From NCBI RefSeq assembly GCF_015767435.1, contig NZ_JADWOV010000255.1:1-64000 (forward strand): a stretch of 64,000 nt of DNA. Direction: 5' to 3'. The stretch's first letter is position 1. Each line of letters starts with the position of its first letter. This DNA is from Polaribacter sp. BAL334 (GTDB taxonomy: Bacteria; Bacteroidota; Bacteroidia; Flavobacteriales; Flavobacteriaceae). A model generated the notes under the pieces. The model had not been told where the DNA came from, did no database searches, and saw nothing but the letters and a program-made list of their open reading frames with translations. Positions 1 to 9,435 of this stretch are shown one piece after another. A program made the translations under genes and the position numbers.

Positions 1-42
1 AATGGCAACAATCTGGTTTTCGGTAAATTGGGTTGTCTTCAT
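1..42 (-). CDS. IS3-family transposase OrfA, N-terminal 14 codons only (cut by window edge)
   Basis: Reading the minus strand from an ATG at 42 down to 1 gives MKTTQFTENQIVAI, which matches the usual start of IS3-family OrfA helix-turn-helix proteins (pattern M-K-x-x-x-F-T-E-x-Q-I-V). OrfA binds the insertion-sequence ends and is normally completed by a frameshift into OrfB, the DDE recombinase. The rest lies outside the window, so neither OrfB nor the distal repeat can be checked. The identification rests on 14 residues of a very distinctive motif. An unrelated HTH protein is possible but unlikely. Confidence 0.72.
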   Translation of the reverse strand, partial: MKTTQFTENQIVAI

Positions 43-140
43 AAGTTTTCGGCTTTAAATTTAATAATTTTTACTGAACGCGCTCCTGCGTCGCTTGTCG
101 AATTCTATTTTTAAATGGCCGAATTTTGGGGAAGCTTACA
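1..140 (-). mobile_element. End of an IS3-family insertion sequence (partial)
   Basis: The orfA start at 42 is followed by about 98 bp of leader. On the minus strand this leader begins TGTAAGCTTCCCCAAAATTC (140 down to 121). A terminal repeat that begins TG and soon runs into CCCC is typical of IS3-family ends, and the distance to orfA is normal. The plus strand contains no other CA dinucleotide between 43 and 138, which supports 139-140 as the outer edge. The boundary is inferred, because the other end of the element and the target duplication lie outside the window. Confidence 0.55.
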
Positions 141-809
141 AGTGCATTCCAAATTCTTCAAGAAATGGGCACGCTTTACAATCCGTCAAATGCTAAAATT
201 CAATTAGCAAATCTTGACCCAATTCGTGCTTCATTGCAAACAACCCTCAATGAGCTGAATAGCAAAAAACCAATTTATAAAAATGCGGTTTCAGAACGAG
301 AAGATGCCATGGCATCCCTTGGAAAATTGGTCACCAAAGTATTAAACTATGCCAAATCCATAGACATTTCGGCAGCAGACAAAGAAAACATTGCCAATCA
401 AGCTAAGAAAATTCGTGGCGACCAAAAGGCAAAAAAAACAAACCCAGAAACCACAGAGGCAATAGGCATTTCTACCTCGCAAATGAGTTATGACAGTCGT
501 ATTGCTAATTTAGATGTATTCATCAAACAATTAGGGTCTCATGCCAATTACGCACCCAATGAATCTGAAATACAAGTGGCTAGTTTGGAAACCTTACATG
601 GCAATCTTGCCACGCTAAGCACCACCGTAAACACGGCAGGCAATGCCTTGATTACCGCAAGAATCAATAGAAACAATGTGTTATACAACAATGATAACAA
701 TGTCATCCAATTGATGCGGGATGTGAAATCCTATTTAAAATCTTTAGGAGACAGCGCAAAACCATATCATAGCGCCATGGTAAAACTGAAATTCATAGAA
801 AAAGTATAA
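126..809 (+). CDS. Conserved hypothetical protein, 5' end probably replaced by an IS insertion
   Basis: I do not recognise a function. The product is a soluble, alanine- and asparagine-rich protein of at most 227 residues, with no signal peptide, no membrane segment and long predicted helices. It opens only with TTG at 126, inside the inferred insertion-sequence end. The frame is open back to 78 but has no ATG. The first internal ATG is at 165, within residues Q-E-M-G-T-L. The natural N-terminus of about 10-15 residues was therefore probably lost or separated by the insertion. Translation from ATG 165 could still give a nearly full-length protein. A strong terminator follows directly. There is no obvious partner gene. 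Confidence 0.6.
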   Translation: MGKLTSAFQILQEMGTLYNPSNAKIQLANLDPIRASLQTTLNELNSKKPIYKNAVSEREDAMASLGKLVTKVLNYAKSIDISAADKENIANQAKKIRGDQKAKKTNPETTEAIGISTSQMSYDSRIANLDVFIKQLGSHANYAPNESEIQVASLETLHGNLATLSTTVNTAGNALITARINRNNVLYNNDNNVIQLMRDVKSYLKSLGDSAKPYHSAMVKLKFIEKV

Positions 810-824
810 ACAACATTCATAAAG

Positions 825-848
825 AAAAGGGCAATCGCCCTTTTTTTT
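825..848 (+). terminator. Rho-independent terminator
   Basis: AAAAGGGC (825-832) pairs perfectly with GCCCTTTT (837-844) around an AATC loop, and the T run extends to 848. It sits 16 bp after the stop of the hypothetical gene. Confidence 0.85.
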
Positions 849-883
849 ATGTGTTTTCAAAAAATAACTGTTTAATAATAAAA

Positions 884-1198
884 TCCTATTAACAAACCGT
901 CATTTCCTATTAACGCATCGCCAAACCTTATTAACACATCGTCAATTCCTATTAATCAACCGATATTTCCTATAAACGCATCGCCAATTCCTATTAACGC
1001 ATCGTCAAATCCTTTTATTGCATCGTTAATTCCTATTAACATACCGACATTTCCTATAAATGCATCGCCAATTCCTATTAATGTACCGACATTTCCTATG
1101 AATGTATCGTAAAATCCTTTTAATCAATCGTAAATCCCTATGTATATACCGACATTTTTTATAAGTAGATTGCCAATTCTTATAAATAAACAGGTATT
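884..1198. repeat. 15-unit imperfect tandem repeat, 21-bp period
   Basis: Fifteen consecutive units of exactly 21 bp run from 884 to 1198 without a single insertion or deletion. The typical unit begins TCCTATTAAC and has CG at positions 15-16. Position 16 is G in all 15 units, and CG is present in 13. Divergence increases toward the 3' end (units 13-15). Two subtypes intermix: units ending CCGACATT-like and units ending TCGCCAAT-like. The array follows a terminator and lies before the alpha-2-macroglobulin promoter. No intact open frame with a start codon crosses it on either strand. Confidence 0.93.
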
Positions 1199-1370
1199 CC
1201 TTACATATAAATCAGTGTTTACAGTGTATTGGGAGATTGAATGCTATAAAAAGTAAAAGGTGTTGTTTTTAGGATATTGTGGTACATTATTTTTTTTCTT
1301 TCAATTTTTTAAAGCTTTTCAGTAGGTATATATTTTATGAATTTTGGGATTTTTCTTGCTACAAATTTCT
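1199..1370. other. AT-rich intergenic stretch
   Basis: Together with the terminator and the 21-bp array this fills the 594-bp gap 810-1403. Between the array and the promoter candidate I see only AT-rich sequence, with no further repeats and no open frame on either strand that looks coding. Confidence 0.5.
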
Positions 1371-1378
1371 TATTTTTG
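1371..1378 (+). promoter_or_regulatory. Candidate Bacteroidota -7 box for the alpha-2-macroglobulin/pbpC unit
   Basis: TATTTTTG fits TAnnTTTG and lies 25 bp before the ATG at 1404. The nearest TTTG upstream (1343-1346) is 24 bp away, slightly longer than the usual 19-21, so only the -7 element is supported. Confidence 0.4.
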
Positions 1379-1403
1379 AAAGACAATCTACACCATCAAC
1401 CGT

Positions 1404-4400
1404 ATGAAAACGAAACACTTAATTCCAATCTTTATTGCCTTTTTTACCATTATTTCATGCAATAAAAAGAACATTGAACCCAATAATATTTATAAATTCA
1501 AAGAGTATATCAAGTATACTACATCAGGAGTTGTTTCTGTGGAAGAAAAAATTACGGTGAATCTTGCCAAAGATGTGGATGGTTGGGAACCAAATCAAGA
1601 AATTACTGCCGAAATTATTGACATCAATCCTATTGTAAATGGGAAAATCAAGATTTTAAATAAGCACGCGTTTGAGTTTATTCCTGATGAAAATTTAACT
1701 CCAAATACAGCCTATGCAGTTACTGTAAAATTAGGAAATTTGTATAAAAATACTCCCAAAGAATTTGAAACATACACGTTTCAATTTAAAACAATTACAC
1801 CAAGTTTTAGTATCAAAATAGGTACAATTCAATCCTATTCTAGAGAGTATCAATACATAGAAGGAATATTGCAATCTGCTGACATCATTGATTTACAAAA
1901 AGCTAAAATGCTGATTCAAGCTTCCCAAAAAGGCACAAAAAAAAAAATTATTTGGAACGAATCGTACCAAAAAGAACGTTTTTTTGAGTTTAAAATAGAC
2001 AGTGTGCAGCGTTTTGATACGAAATCTGTTGTCAAAGTTTCTTGGGATGGAAAACCAATAGATGCTGATTCAAAAGGAGAAAATGACATTTCGATTCTAG
2101 GAAAAGAGATTTTTAAAGTGTTGAGCATTTCACCCATAGATGCTGATGAACAGTATATTTCCATCAATTTTTCTGATCCTTTACATAAACAACAAAATTT
2201 TGATGGTTTGGTAACCATTGAAAATGAAAAAAATCCGCGTTTTATCATCAATGGAAATGAATTAAAAGTGTTTTCAGAAGTGAAATTTTCTGGAAATATC
2301 AAAGTTTCCGTTTTTCAGGGAATTAAAAGTACGGACGATTTTTTAATCAAAAATCCCTTTTCTGAAACCATTACTTTTGAACAACAAAAACCTGAAATTA
2401 GAGCTATTTCAAGTGGTGTGATTTTGCCTGATTCACGCAATTTGGTCTATAATTTTGAAGCCATCAATCTGAAAGCGGTTGATGTAAAAATCATCAAAAT
2501 TTATGAAAAAAACATATTGCAATTTTTGCAAGAGAATAATTTGAATAGTACAGACGAATACCAACTAAAAAGGGTAGGAAGGAGAGTGGCAAAAAAAACC
2601 ATTACGTTGGTTGCTGACCCAAAGAATTACATCCAAAATTGGAGAGCCTATAGCATTGATATTTCTAAATTGGTAAAAACGGAACCTGGTGCTATTTACA
2701 GAATTGAAATTAGTTTTAACCAGCATCAAAGTTTGTATTCATGTGATGAAAATACCATTTCAAAAGAAATGGATGAGCACAAAAATCCAGCTGATTTTTC
2801 GGATGAAGATGAAAATGAAGAGTTGTATTGGGACAATCAATTGTATGATTATCGCGATTATGAGTATGATTGGAATGAACGAAATAATCCCTGTAATAAA
2901 GCCTATTATAAAAGTGGTGAGCGTTTTATTGCTCAAAATTTATTGGCTTCCAATCTTGGAATTACCGCCAAAAAAGGAACCAATAACGAGTACTTTTTTG
3001 CCATTACAAATATTGTAACCTCCAAACCTGAAGGCAATGCAAAAGTGCAATTGTTCAATTATCAACAACAAGAAATTGCAACTAAAAACACCAATTTAGA
3101 AGGGATTACAACAATTGTAAGCGAAAAAAATGCGGCTTTTGCAGTGGTTACAAAAGGCAGAAACAAAGGATATATCAAACTTGAAGATGGCAATACGTTG
3201 TCTGTCAGTAATTTTGATGTTGAAGGAACACAAACTCAAAAAGGAATCAAAGGATATTTGTATGGAGAACGTGGCGTTTGGAGACCTGGAGATGCTATGT
3301 ATTTGACATTCTTATTGAATGATATTGAAAATCCATTGCCCAAAAATCATCCCGTAAAATTGGAAATTTTAGACCCTCAAGGCAAATTGATGTATAAAAA
3401 GGTAACCTCGGAAAACGTCAATAATTTTTATAGTTTCAGAGTACATACGGCTCCTGAAGCAAAAACCGGAAATTATGAAGCGATTGTTTCTGTGGGTGGT
3501 GCCAAGTTTTACAAGTCTTTAAAAGTAGAAACTGTAAAGCCAAATCGCCTGAAAATTAAGGTAGATTTTGAAGATGAAATGCTATCCAATCAAAAACCCA
3601 TTAATGGAACATTAGATGTAAAATGGCTTCATGGAACACCTGCAAAGAATTTAAAAGCAACCATTACAGCAAAAATTTCAGCAACAAATTTCAATTTTAA
3701 AAAGTATCAAAACTATTTATTTTCAGATCCTTCTAGAAGTTTTGAAACCGAAGAAATTAGTTTTTTTGATGGAAATTTGAATGAAAATGGAATTTCAAAA
3801 ATCAATAAAAATATCAAAATTGGTGAAAATGCGCCAGGTATGTTACGAGTTCAGTTTTTGGTGAGAGCGTTTGAAAATGGAGGTGATTTTTCCATTGATG
3901 CATTCTCTAAAAACTATGCGCCTTATACTTCTTTTGTAGGATTAAAAACACCAAATCAAGATAAAAACACAGCTTTTAACACAGATGAAAATCAACAATT
4001 TTCAATAGTTTCTGTCAATGAAAACGGAAATCCAATTCAAAATACTGAAGTTGAGGTGGCTATTTATCAAATTGCTTGGCGTTGGTGGTGGAGCGCAAGT
4101 AATGATAATTTATCAAAATATACAGCAAGTAGTTATCACAAACCCTATAAAACACTTCAACTGAAGACGAATTCAAAAGGAGAAAGCAATTTTACATTGA
4201 ATATTCCTGAAACTCAAAGAGGTCGTTATTTGGTAAGAGTTTTGGATAAAAAAAGTGGACATGCCACAGGAAAAGTAGTTTATTTTTATAAAAATTGGTG
4301 GGAAAATGCTACTTCTGGAGACAAAGAAGCTGCCAAAATGTTAGTCTTTTCTTCAGATAAAGAAAAATATGAAGTGGGTGAAACTGCAAAAATTACATTT

Positions 4401-6935
4401 CCTTCTGGCTCTAAAGGAAATGCATTAGTGAGTATTGAAAATGGCACCAAAATTTTAGAAACGAAATGGGTAGCAGTTCAAAAGGGAATGACCACCATCG
4501 AAATTCCAATTACCAAAAATATGGCGCCCAATGTGTATGCAAGTATTTCATTATTGCAACCTCACCAAATTTCTGAGAACGATTTACCAATCAGACTTTT
4601 TGGAACAATTCCTTTGTTGGTAGAAGATGCATCCACCAAATTAGAACCGCAAATTTCGATGCCCAATGAGTTGCAACCAGAAAAAGAATTTACCCTTTCT
4701 GTATCTGAAAAAAATAACAAATCCATGACCTATTCTATTGCAATTGTTGAAGATGGATTGTTGGATTTAACCCGTTTTAAAACACCCAATGCTTTTGATA
4801 ATTTCTTTGCAAGAGAAGCTTTGGGCATCAAAACTTGGGATATTTTTGATGATGTTATTGGTGCGTATTCAGGAAGTGTTGATCAGGTTTTTGCGATTGG
4901 TGGTGACGGAAATTTGGAGAAAGGAAAAAATCCAAAAGTGAATAGATTTGAACCTGTTGTAAAATATTTAGGGCCTTTTCAGTTGGATAAAGGGGCTAAA
5001 AAATCGCACAAAATTACACTGCCAAATTATATTGGTTCTGTTCGAACAATGGTTGTTGCTGGAAATGTGAATGAGGAAGCTTATGGAAGTGCAGAAAAAA
5101 CAGTACTGGTAAAAAAACCTTTGATGATATTGGCAACATTACCCAGAAAATTATCGCCAAAAGAAAAAGTTCGTTTGCCTATCAGCATTTTTACGATGGA
5201 TGATAAAATCAAAAATGTTTCTATAAAAGTCAATACTAGCAAAGGATTGAAAGTTACTGGAAACAATTCACAAACCATCTCTTTTTCAAAATCTGATGAA
5301 AAAATGTGCTATGTTGATTTGGATGTTTTGAATGTTACAGGAACTCAAACTGTTGAAATCATTGGCACTGGAAATGGTCAAACTTCTAAATACAAAGTAA
5401 CTTTAGAAGTCATAAATCCAAATCCAATAGCTTCTCAATTGATAGAAACTGAGTTGCAACCAAATGCTGAGAAAATTATTGATTTTCAAACATTTGGAGT
5501 TGAAGGTTCCAATACAGCAATGCTTGAAATCTCTACAATTCCTGCTATGAATTTTACCTCAAGATTGGCGTTTCTGATTCAATATCCTCATGGATGTTTG
5601 GAGCAAACTACGTCAAGTGTTTTTCCACAATTGTACATGCCCTCTATTTTTGATATTTCAGCTTCCAAAAAACAAGAAATTCAGGAGAATATTACTCAAG
5701 GAATTCAAAAAATTGGGAATTTCCAAAAACCAAATGGTGGTTTGAGTTATTGGTTAGGTGAAGATGAAACTAGCGATTGGGGCACTTCGTATGCAGGACA
5801 TTTTATGCTGGAAGCTGAGAAAAAAGGATTTGTATTACCACTCACTTTCAAAACAAATTTTATTGCCTATCAAAAACAAGTTGGCCGAAATTGGAGACCA
5901 ACTTACAACAACTATTTGGGCGATTTGGAACAAGCTTACAGATTGTACACCTTGGCATTGGCAAACAATCCTGATTTATCAGCAATGAATCGTTTGCGCG
6001 AATTTCCACAATTATCCAATGACGCAAAATGGCGTTTGGCAGCTGCTTATGTGTTGGTTGGACAAAAAGAAGCCAGTGATGCTATTTTGAAAAATGCCAA
6101 ATTGGATTTTTCTGAGAGTGATTTTTACAACTATGGCTCCACTACCAGAAATGCTGCAATGGCTTTAGAAACGTTACTATTGACAAATAATAAAAACACC
6201 AAAGAATTGGCAACTTCCATAGCAAAAGAGTTGTCTAGCAATCAATGGATGAGCACACAAACCACGGCTTTTAGTTTGTTAGCAATTGGAAAAATGGTAG
6301 AAAAAAACGGAGGAAAATCGATGAAAATTAGCCTGACAAATGGTGCAAAAACGGAGAAAATTGACACAAAATCTTCATTAATTCAACGAAATATTGTGGT
6401 GAAAAATGGTAAAAATTCCATCCGAATTAAAAATAATGAACCGAATGTAGTGTATGTTAGATTGTTAAATTTTGGAAAACCTGCTCTTGGCAATGAAATT
6501 TCTGAAAGTAGAGGTTTGAGTGTTTCTGTACAATACAAAGATTTGAAAGGAGCTCCAATTTCAGTCAATGAATTGAAACAGGGACAAGATTTTGTTGCAA
6601 CAATTACCGTAAGTAATCCAAAAAATACGGATGTAAATGACATTGCTATTACTCAAATTTTTCCATCAGGATGGGAAATTGTAAATACACGTTTTACTGA
6701 TTTTGGAACTTCCATCAAAAGTGAAGCACGTTATACAGATGTAAAAGATGATCGTGTTCATTTTTACATTGATTTGAAAAAACAAGTTTCAAAACCAGCA
6801 TCAAAAACATTTACAGTGTTGCTGAATGCTGCCTATTTAGGAACTTATTATTTGCCTGGAATTCAGGTAGAAGCGATGTATGACAATGATTATTTTGTAA
6901 AAACCAAAGGAAGTTGGACAAAAGTCGTGGAATAA
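1404..6935 (+). CDS. Alpha-2-macroglobulin family lipoprotein with thioester (YfhM-like)
   Basis: This is a protease trap of 1843 residues, in the size range of bacterial alpha-2-macroglobulins. A lipoprotein signal ends at Cys19 (T-I-I-S-C). The start is the only ATG placed correctly for it. The middle carries the MG2-type stretch G-V-W-R-P-G-D near residue 630. The thioester motif P-H-G-C-L-E-Q is intact, with Cys1398 and the Gln three residues on. Family knowledge: an attacking protease cleaves the bait region, the thioester reacts covalently and the protease is trapped in the periplasm. The next gene, pbpC, overlaps the 3' end, which is the classical pairing. An 11-A run at 1937-1947 does not break the frame. 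Confidence 0.93.
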   Translation: MKTKHLIPIFIAFFTIISCNKKNIEPNNIYKFKEYIKYTTSGVVSVEEKITVNLAKDVDGWEPNQEITAEIIDINPIVNGKIKILNKHAFEFIPDENLTPNTAYAVTVKLGNLYKNTPKEFETYTFQFKTITPSFSIKIGTIQSYSREYQYIEGILQSADIIDLQKAKMLIQASQKGTKKKIIWNESYQKERFFEFKIDSVQRFDTKSVVKVSWDGKPIDADSKGENDISILGKEIFKVLSISPIDADEQYISINFSDPLHKQQNFDGLVTIENEKNPRFIINGNELKVFSEVKFSGNIKVSVFQGIKSTDDFLIKNPFSETITFEQQKPEIRAISSGVILPDSRNLVYNFEAINLKAVDVKIIKIYEKNILQFLQENNLNSTDEYQLKRVGRRVAKKTITLVADPKNYIQNWRAYSIDISKLVKTEPGAIYRIEISFNQHQSLYSCDENTISKEMDEHKNPADFSDEDENEELYWDNQLYDYRDYEYDWNERNNPCNKAYYKSGERFIAQNLLASNLGITAKKGTNNEYFFAITNIVTSKPEGNAKVQLFNYQQQEIATKNTNLEGITTIVSEKNAAFAVVTKGRNKGYIKLEDGNTLSVSNFDVEGTQTQKGIKGYLYGERGVWRPGDAMYLTFLLNDIENPLPKNHPVKLEILDPQGKLMYKKVTSENVNNFYSFRVHTAPEAKTGNYEAIVSVGGAKFYKSLKVETVKPNRLKIKVDFEDEMLSNQKPINGTLDVKWLHGTPAKNLKATITAKISATNFNFKKYQNYLFSDPSRSFETEEISFFDGNLNENGISKINKNIKIGENAPGMLRVQFLVRAFENGGDFSIDAFSKNYAPYTSFVGLKTPNQDKNTAFNTDENQQFSIVSVNENGNPIQNTEVEVAIYQIAWRWWWSASNDNLSKYTASSYHKPYKTLQLKTNSKGESNFTLNIPETQRGRYLVRVLDKKSGHATGKVVYFYKNWWENATSGDKEAAKMLVFSSDKEKYEVGETAKITFPSGSKGNALVSIENGTKILETKWVAVQKGMTTIEIPITKNMAPNVYASISLLQPHQISENDLPIRLFGTIPLLVEDASTKLEPQISMPNELQPEKEFTLSVSEKNNKSMTYSIAIVEDGLLDLTRFKTPNAFDNFFAREALGIKTWDIFDDVIGAYSGSVDQVFAIGGDGNLEKGKNPKVNRFEPVVKYLGPFQLDKGAKKSHKITLPNYIGSVRTMVVAGNVNEEAYGSAEKTVLVKKPLMILATLPRKLSPKEKVRLPISIFTMDDKIKNVSIKVNTSKGLKVTGNNSQTISFSKSDEKMCYVDLDVLNVTGTQTVEIIGTGNGQTSKYKVTLEVINPNPIASQLIETELQPNAEKIIDFQTFGVEGSNTAMLEISTIPAMNFTSRLAFLIQYPHGCLEQTTSSVFPQLYMPSIFDISASKKQEIQENITQGIQKIGNFQKPNGGLSYWLGEDETSDWGTSYAGHFMLEAEKKGFVLPLTFKTNFIAYQKQVGRNWRPTYNNYLGDLEQAYRLYTLALANNPDLSAMNRLREFPQLSNDAKWRLAAAYVLVGQKEASDAILKNAKLDFSESDFYNYGSTTRNAAMALETLLLTNNKNTKELATSIAKELSSNQWMSTQTTAFSLLAIGKMVEKNGGKSMKISLTNGAKTEKIDTKSSLIQRNIVVKNGKNSIRIKNNEPNVVYVRLLNFGKPALGNEISESRGLSVSVQYKDLKGAPISVNELKQGQDFVATITVSNPKNTDVNDIAITQIFPSGWEIVNTRFTDFGTSIKSEARYTDVKDDRVHFYIDLKKQVSKPASKTFTVLLNAAYLGTYYLPGIQVEAMYDNDYFVKTKGSWTKVVE

Positions 6936-9292
6936 TACATCAAAGCAAAGGGTTTAAAATATTTTTTAAACCCTTGGTTTTAAAATCAATCGTTATTTCA
7001 ATATTCCTATTGTTGTATGCCTTTTGTTTGCCCAAAAAATTGTTTACAAAACCAACATCAACCGTAATTGTCAGTGAAAAAAATGAGTTGATAGGAGCAT
7101 TGATTGCAGAGGATGGCCAATGGCGTTTTCCTCATGAAAACGAAGTGCCTGAAAAATTCAAAACTTGTGTTGTCCAGTTTGAAGATGCCTATTTTTACAA
7201 ACATCCAGGATTCAATCCAATATCGATTTTCAAAGCTGTTTACCAAAATTTTGAGGCAGGAAAAGTCCAAAGAGGAGGAAGTACCATCACACAACAAGTG
7301 ATTCGTTTGAGCAGAAATAATCAATCCAGAACCTATTTTGAAAAAATCATTGAAATGATGTTAGCAACACGTCTAGAAATCAGAAATTCCAAAGAAGAAA
7401 TTCTTGCTTTTTGGGCATCAAACGCTCCTTTTGGAGGAAATGTTGTGGGATTGAATGCAGCTTCTTGGCGGTATTTTAATCGTAAAGCAACTGAACTTTC
7501 TTGGGCAGAAGCAGCCACTTTAGCGGTGTTGCCAAATGCACCAAATTTAATTTATCCAGGAAAAAATAAGCAGCAATTATTGGAAAAAAGAAATCGATTA
7601 TTGCGAAAATTACTACTTGAAAAAAAGATAGATTCACTTACTTATCAATTGTCTATTTTGGAGGAAATTCCTGAAAAACCGTATGCTTTACCACAAATTG
7701 CGCCCCATTTATTGCAAAAAATCCATCAGCAAAAAAAAGGAAATTTTGTGCAAACCACTATTGATAAAAATCTACAACAACAAGCCAATGAAATTGTGGA
7801 ACAGCATTATAATCAGCTTTCTAAAAATGGCATCAACAATATGGCTGTATTGGTTTTGAATGTAAAAACTCGAAAAGTTTTGGCATATGTTGGCAATTCT
7901 CCAACAACCAAAAACAACCAAAAAGATGTTGATATTATTGACAAACCCAGAAGTACAGGAAGCATTTTAAAACCGTTTTTATATGCAGCCATGTTAGATA
8001 ATGGCGAGTTATTGCCAAACACTTTAGTAGCTGATGTTCCAAAGAATTACGGAAGTTACCATCCTGAAAATTTTGATAAAACGTATGCAGGTGCTGTCTC
8101 AGCAAAATTAGCCTTGTCAAAATCTTTGAATGTGCCAACAGTTGGCATGTTGCAGCAATTTGGATTGGAAAAATTTCATCATTATTTGCAGCAATTACAG
8201 TTGAAAGACATTAAAAAAAGTGCCAATCATTATGGATTGACATTGGCTTTAGGTGGCGCAGAAAGCAATTTGTGGGATTTGTCAAAAACCTATGCTTCTA
8301 TGGCTTCAACCATCAATCATTATACTGAAAATTCGAGTCAATATTTTACAAATGAGTTTTGCGAACCTACTTTTTATGCTGAAAAAAAAGTAGATTTTGG
8401 AACAAAAACATCTCAAAAAACCATTTTTGATGCAGCTTCTTGTTATCTCACTTTCGAAAGTTTAAAGGAAGTCAACAGACCAGATGCTGAAGAAAACTGG
8501 GAATTTTTTGATTCTTCCAAACAGATTGCCTGGAAAACAGGAACGAGTTTTGGTTTTAGAGATGCTTGGGTAATTGGTGCTACCAAAGATTTTGTTGTGG
8601 GAGTTTGGGTTGGCAATGCAGATGGTGAGGGCAGACCAGGTTTGGTGGGTGTGCAAAAAGCTGCGCCTATTTTGTTTGCTATTTTTGATAAACTCCCAAA
8701 TTCATCGTGGTTTGAAAAGCCATTTGATGAAATGACTGAAGTAGAAATTTGTTCGAAAAGCGGATATAGAGCCACACAAATTTGCGAAGAAAAAAGGCCA
8801 ATTTTCATTCAAAATAGTGGATTAAAAACAGCTCCATGCCCATTTCATATGTTGGTTAATGTGGATATTTCTGAGCAATATCAAGTAAATACTTCGTGCG
8901 AATCGTTTGCAAATATCAAACAGAAATCTTGGTTTGTATTGCCACCATTGATGGCATATTATTACAAAGAAAAAAATCCGTTTTATAAATCATTGCCCGA
9001 TTTTCGAAAAGATTGTATTTCTGATGAAAATAACGCCATGAAATTTTTATATCCCTCTGAAAAAACGACCATTTTTTTGCCGAAAGATTTTGAAGGAAAA
9101 ACCAACGAATTGATTTTAAAAGTAGCCCATTCTAATAAAAGCGCAACGCTTTTTTGGTATTTGGACGCCGTTTTTTTAGGGACAACATTTGAGTTGCATC
9201 AAATGGCAATTGTTCCAAAAGTAGGAATTCATAGCATTTCTGTAACTGACAATTTTGGTTCAGAAATTCGACAGCAAATTGAAATAAAATAA
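6914..9292 (+). CDS. pbpC: Penicillin-binding protein 1C
   Basis: Bifunctional peptidoglycan synthase, 792 residues. One N-terminal membrane anchor (about 22-42) is followed by a GT51 glycosyltransferase with F-E-D-A-Y-F-Y-K-H-P-G-F (catalytic Glu90) and G-G-S-T-I-T-Q-Q at 121-128. The transpeptidase follows with S-I-L-K (Ser350, Lys353), a K-S-L-N motif and K-T-G-T at 541-544. The C-terminal tail, about residues 690-792, fits a BiPBP_C beta domain. No ATG exists near the start: TTG 6914 overlaps the upstream gene by 22 bp, and TTG 6974 is an alternative that would shorten the cytoplasmic tail. Overlap implies translational coupling with the alpha-2-macroglobulin. Known role of the pair: trap an attacking protease and repair the breached wall. 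Confidence 0.94.
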   Translation: MDKSRGIIHQSKGFKIFFKPLVLKSIVISIFLLLYAFCLPKKLFTKPTSTVIVSEKNELIGALIAEDGQWRFPHENEVPEKFKTCVVQFEDAYFYKHPGFNPISIFKAVYQNFEAGKVQRGGSTITQQVIRLSRNNQSRTYFEKIIEMMLATRLEIRNSKEEILAFWASNAPFGGNVVGLNAASWRYFNRKATELSWAEAATLAVLPNAPNLIYPGKNKQQLLEKRNRLLRKLLLEKKIDSLTYQLSILEEIPEKPYALPQIAPHLLQKIHQQKKGNFVQTTIDKNLQQQANEIVEQHYNQLSKNGINNMAVLVLNVKTRKVLAYVGNSPTTKNNQKDVDIIDKPRSTGSILKPFLYAAMLDNGELLPNTLVADVPKNYGSYHPENFDKTYAGAVSAKLALSKSLNVPTVGMLQQFGLEKFHHYLQQLQLKDIKKSANHYGLTLALGGAESNLWDLSKTYASMASTINHYTENSSQYFTNEFCEPTFYAEKKVDFGTKTSQKTIFDAASCYLTFESLKEVNRPDAEENWEFFDSSKQIAWKTGTSFGFRDAWVIGATKDFVVGVWVGNADGEGRPGLVGVQKAAPILFAIFDKLPNSSWFEKPFDEMTEVEICSKSGYRATQICEEKRPIFIQNSGLKTAPCPFHMLVNVDISEQYQVNTSCESFANIKQKSWFVLPPLMAYYYKEKNPFYKSLPDFRKDCISDENNAMKFLYPSEKTTIFLPKDFEGKTNELILKVAHSNKSATLFWYLDAVFLGTTFELHQMAIVPKVGIHSISVTDNFGSEIRQQIEIK

Positions 9293-9303
9293 CAATGAAA
9301 CAT

Positions 9304-9329
9304 CCTGCAAGGTTTTGAAAACCTTCAGG
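9304..9329. repeat. Palindromic hairpin (REP-like)
   Basis: CCTG-C-AAGGTTTT, then G, then AAAACCTT-C-AGG: an almost perfect palindrome with one internal mismatch. Its sequence type (GCAAGGTTTTGAAAACCTT) is often seen between genes in flavobacterial genomes. No T run follows, so it is a weak terminator candidate at best. It lies just after the pbpC stop. Confidence 0.6.
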
Positions 9330-9435
9330 AAAAGCGCAAAATTTGTTTACAAAATCATAAAAAAGACAAAAAAGATTTGCAACCATTTTGAAATGATTAT
9401 TTTTATAACCTATTTCGTGAAGAACTTTTTTTACA

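Noticed and set aside
884..1198. CRISPR array
   Set aside because: The units are directly adjacent with no unique spacers and no cas genes nearby. It is a plain tandem repeat.
1937..1947. Run of 11 A residues as a programmed frameshift in the alpha-2-macroglobulin gene
   Set aside because: The frame is continuous through the run and both sides belong to one family protein. No alternative frame continues usefully.
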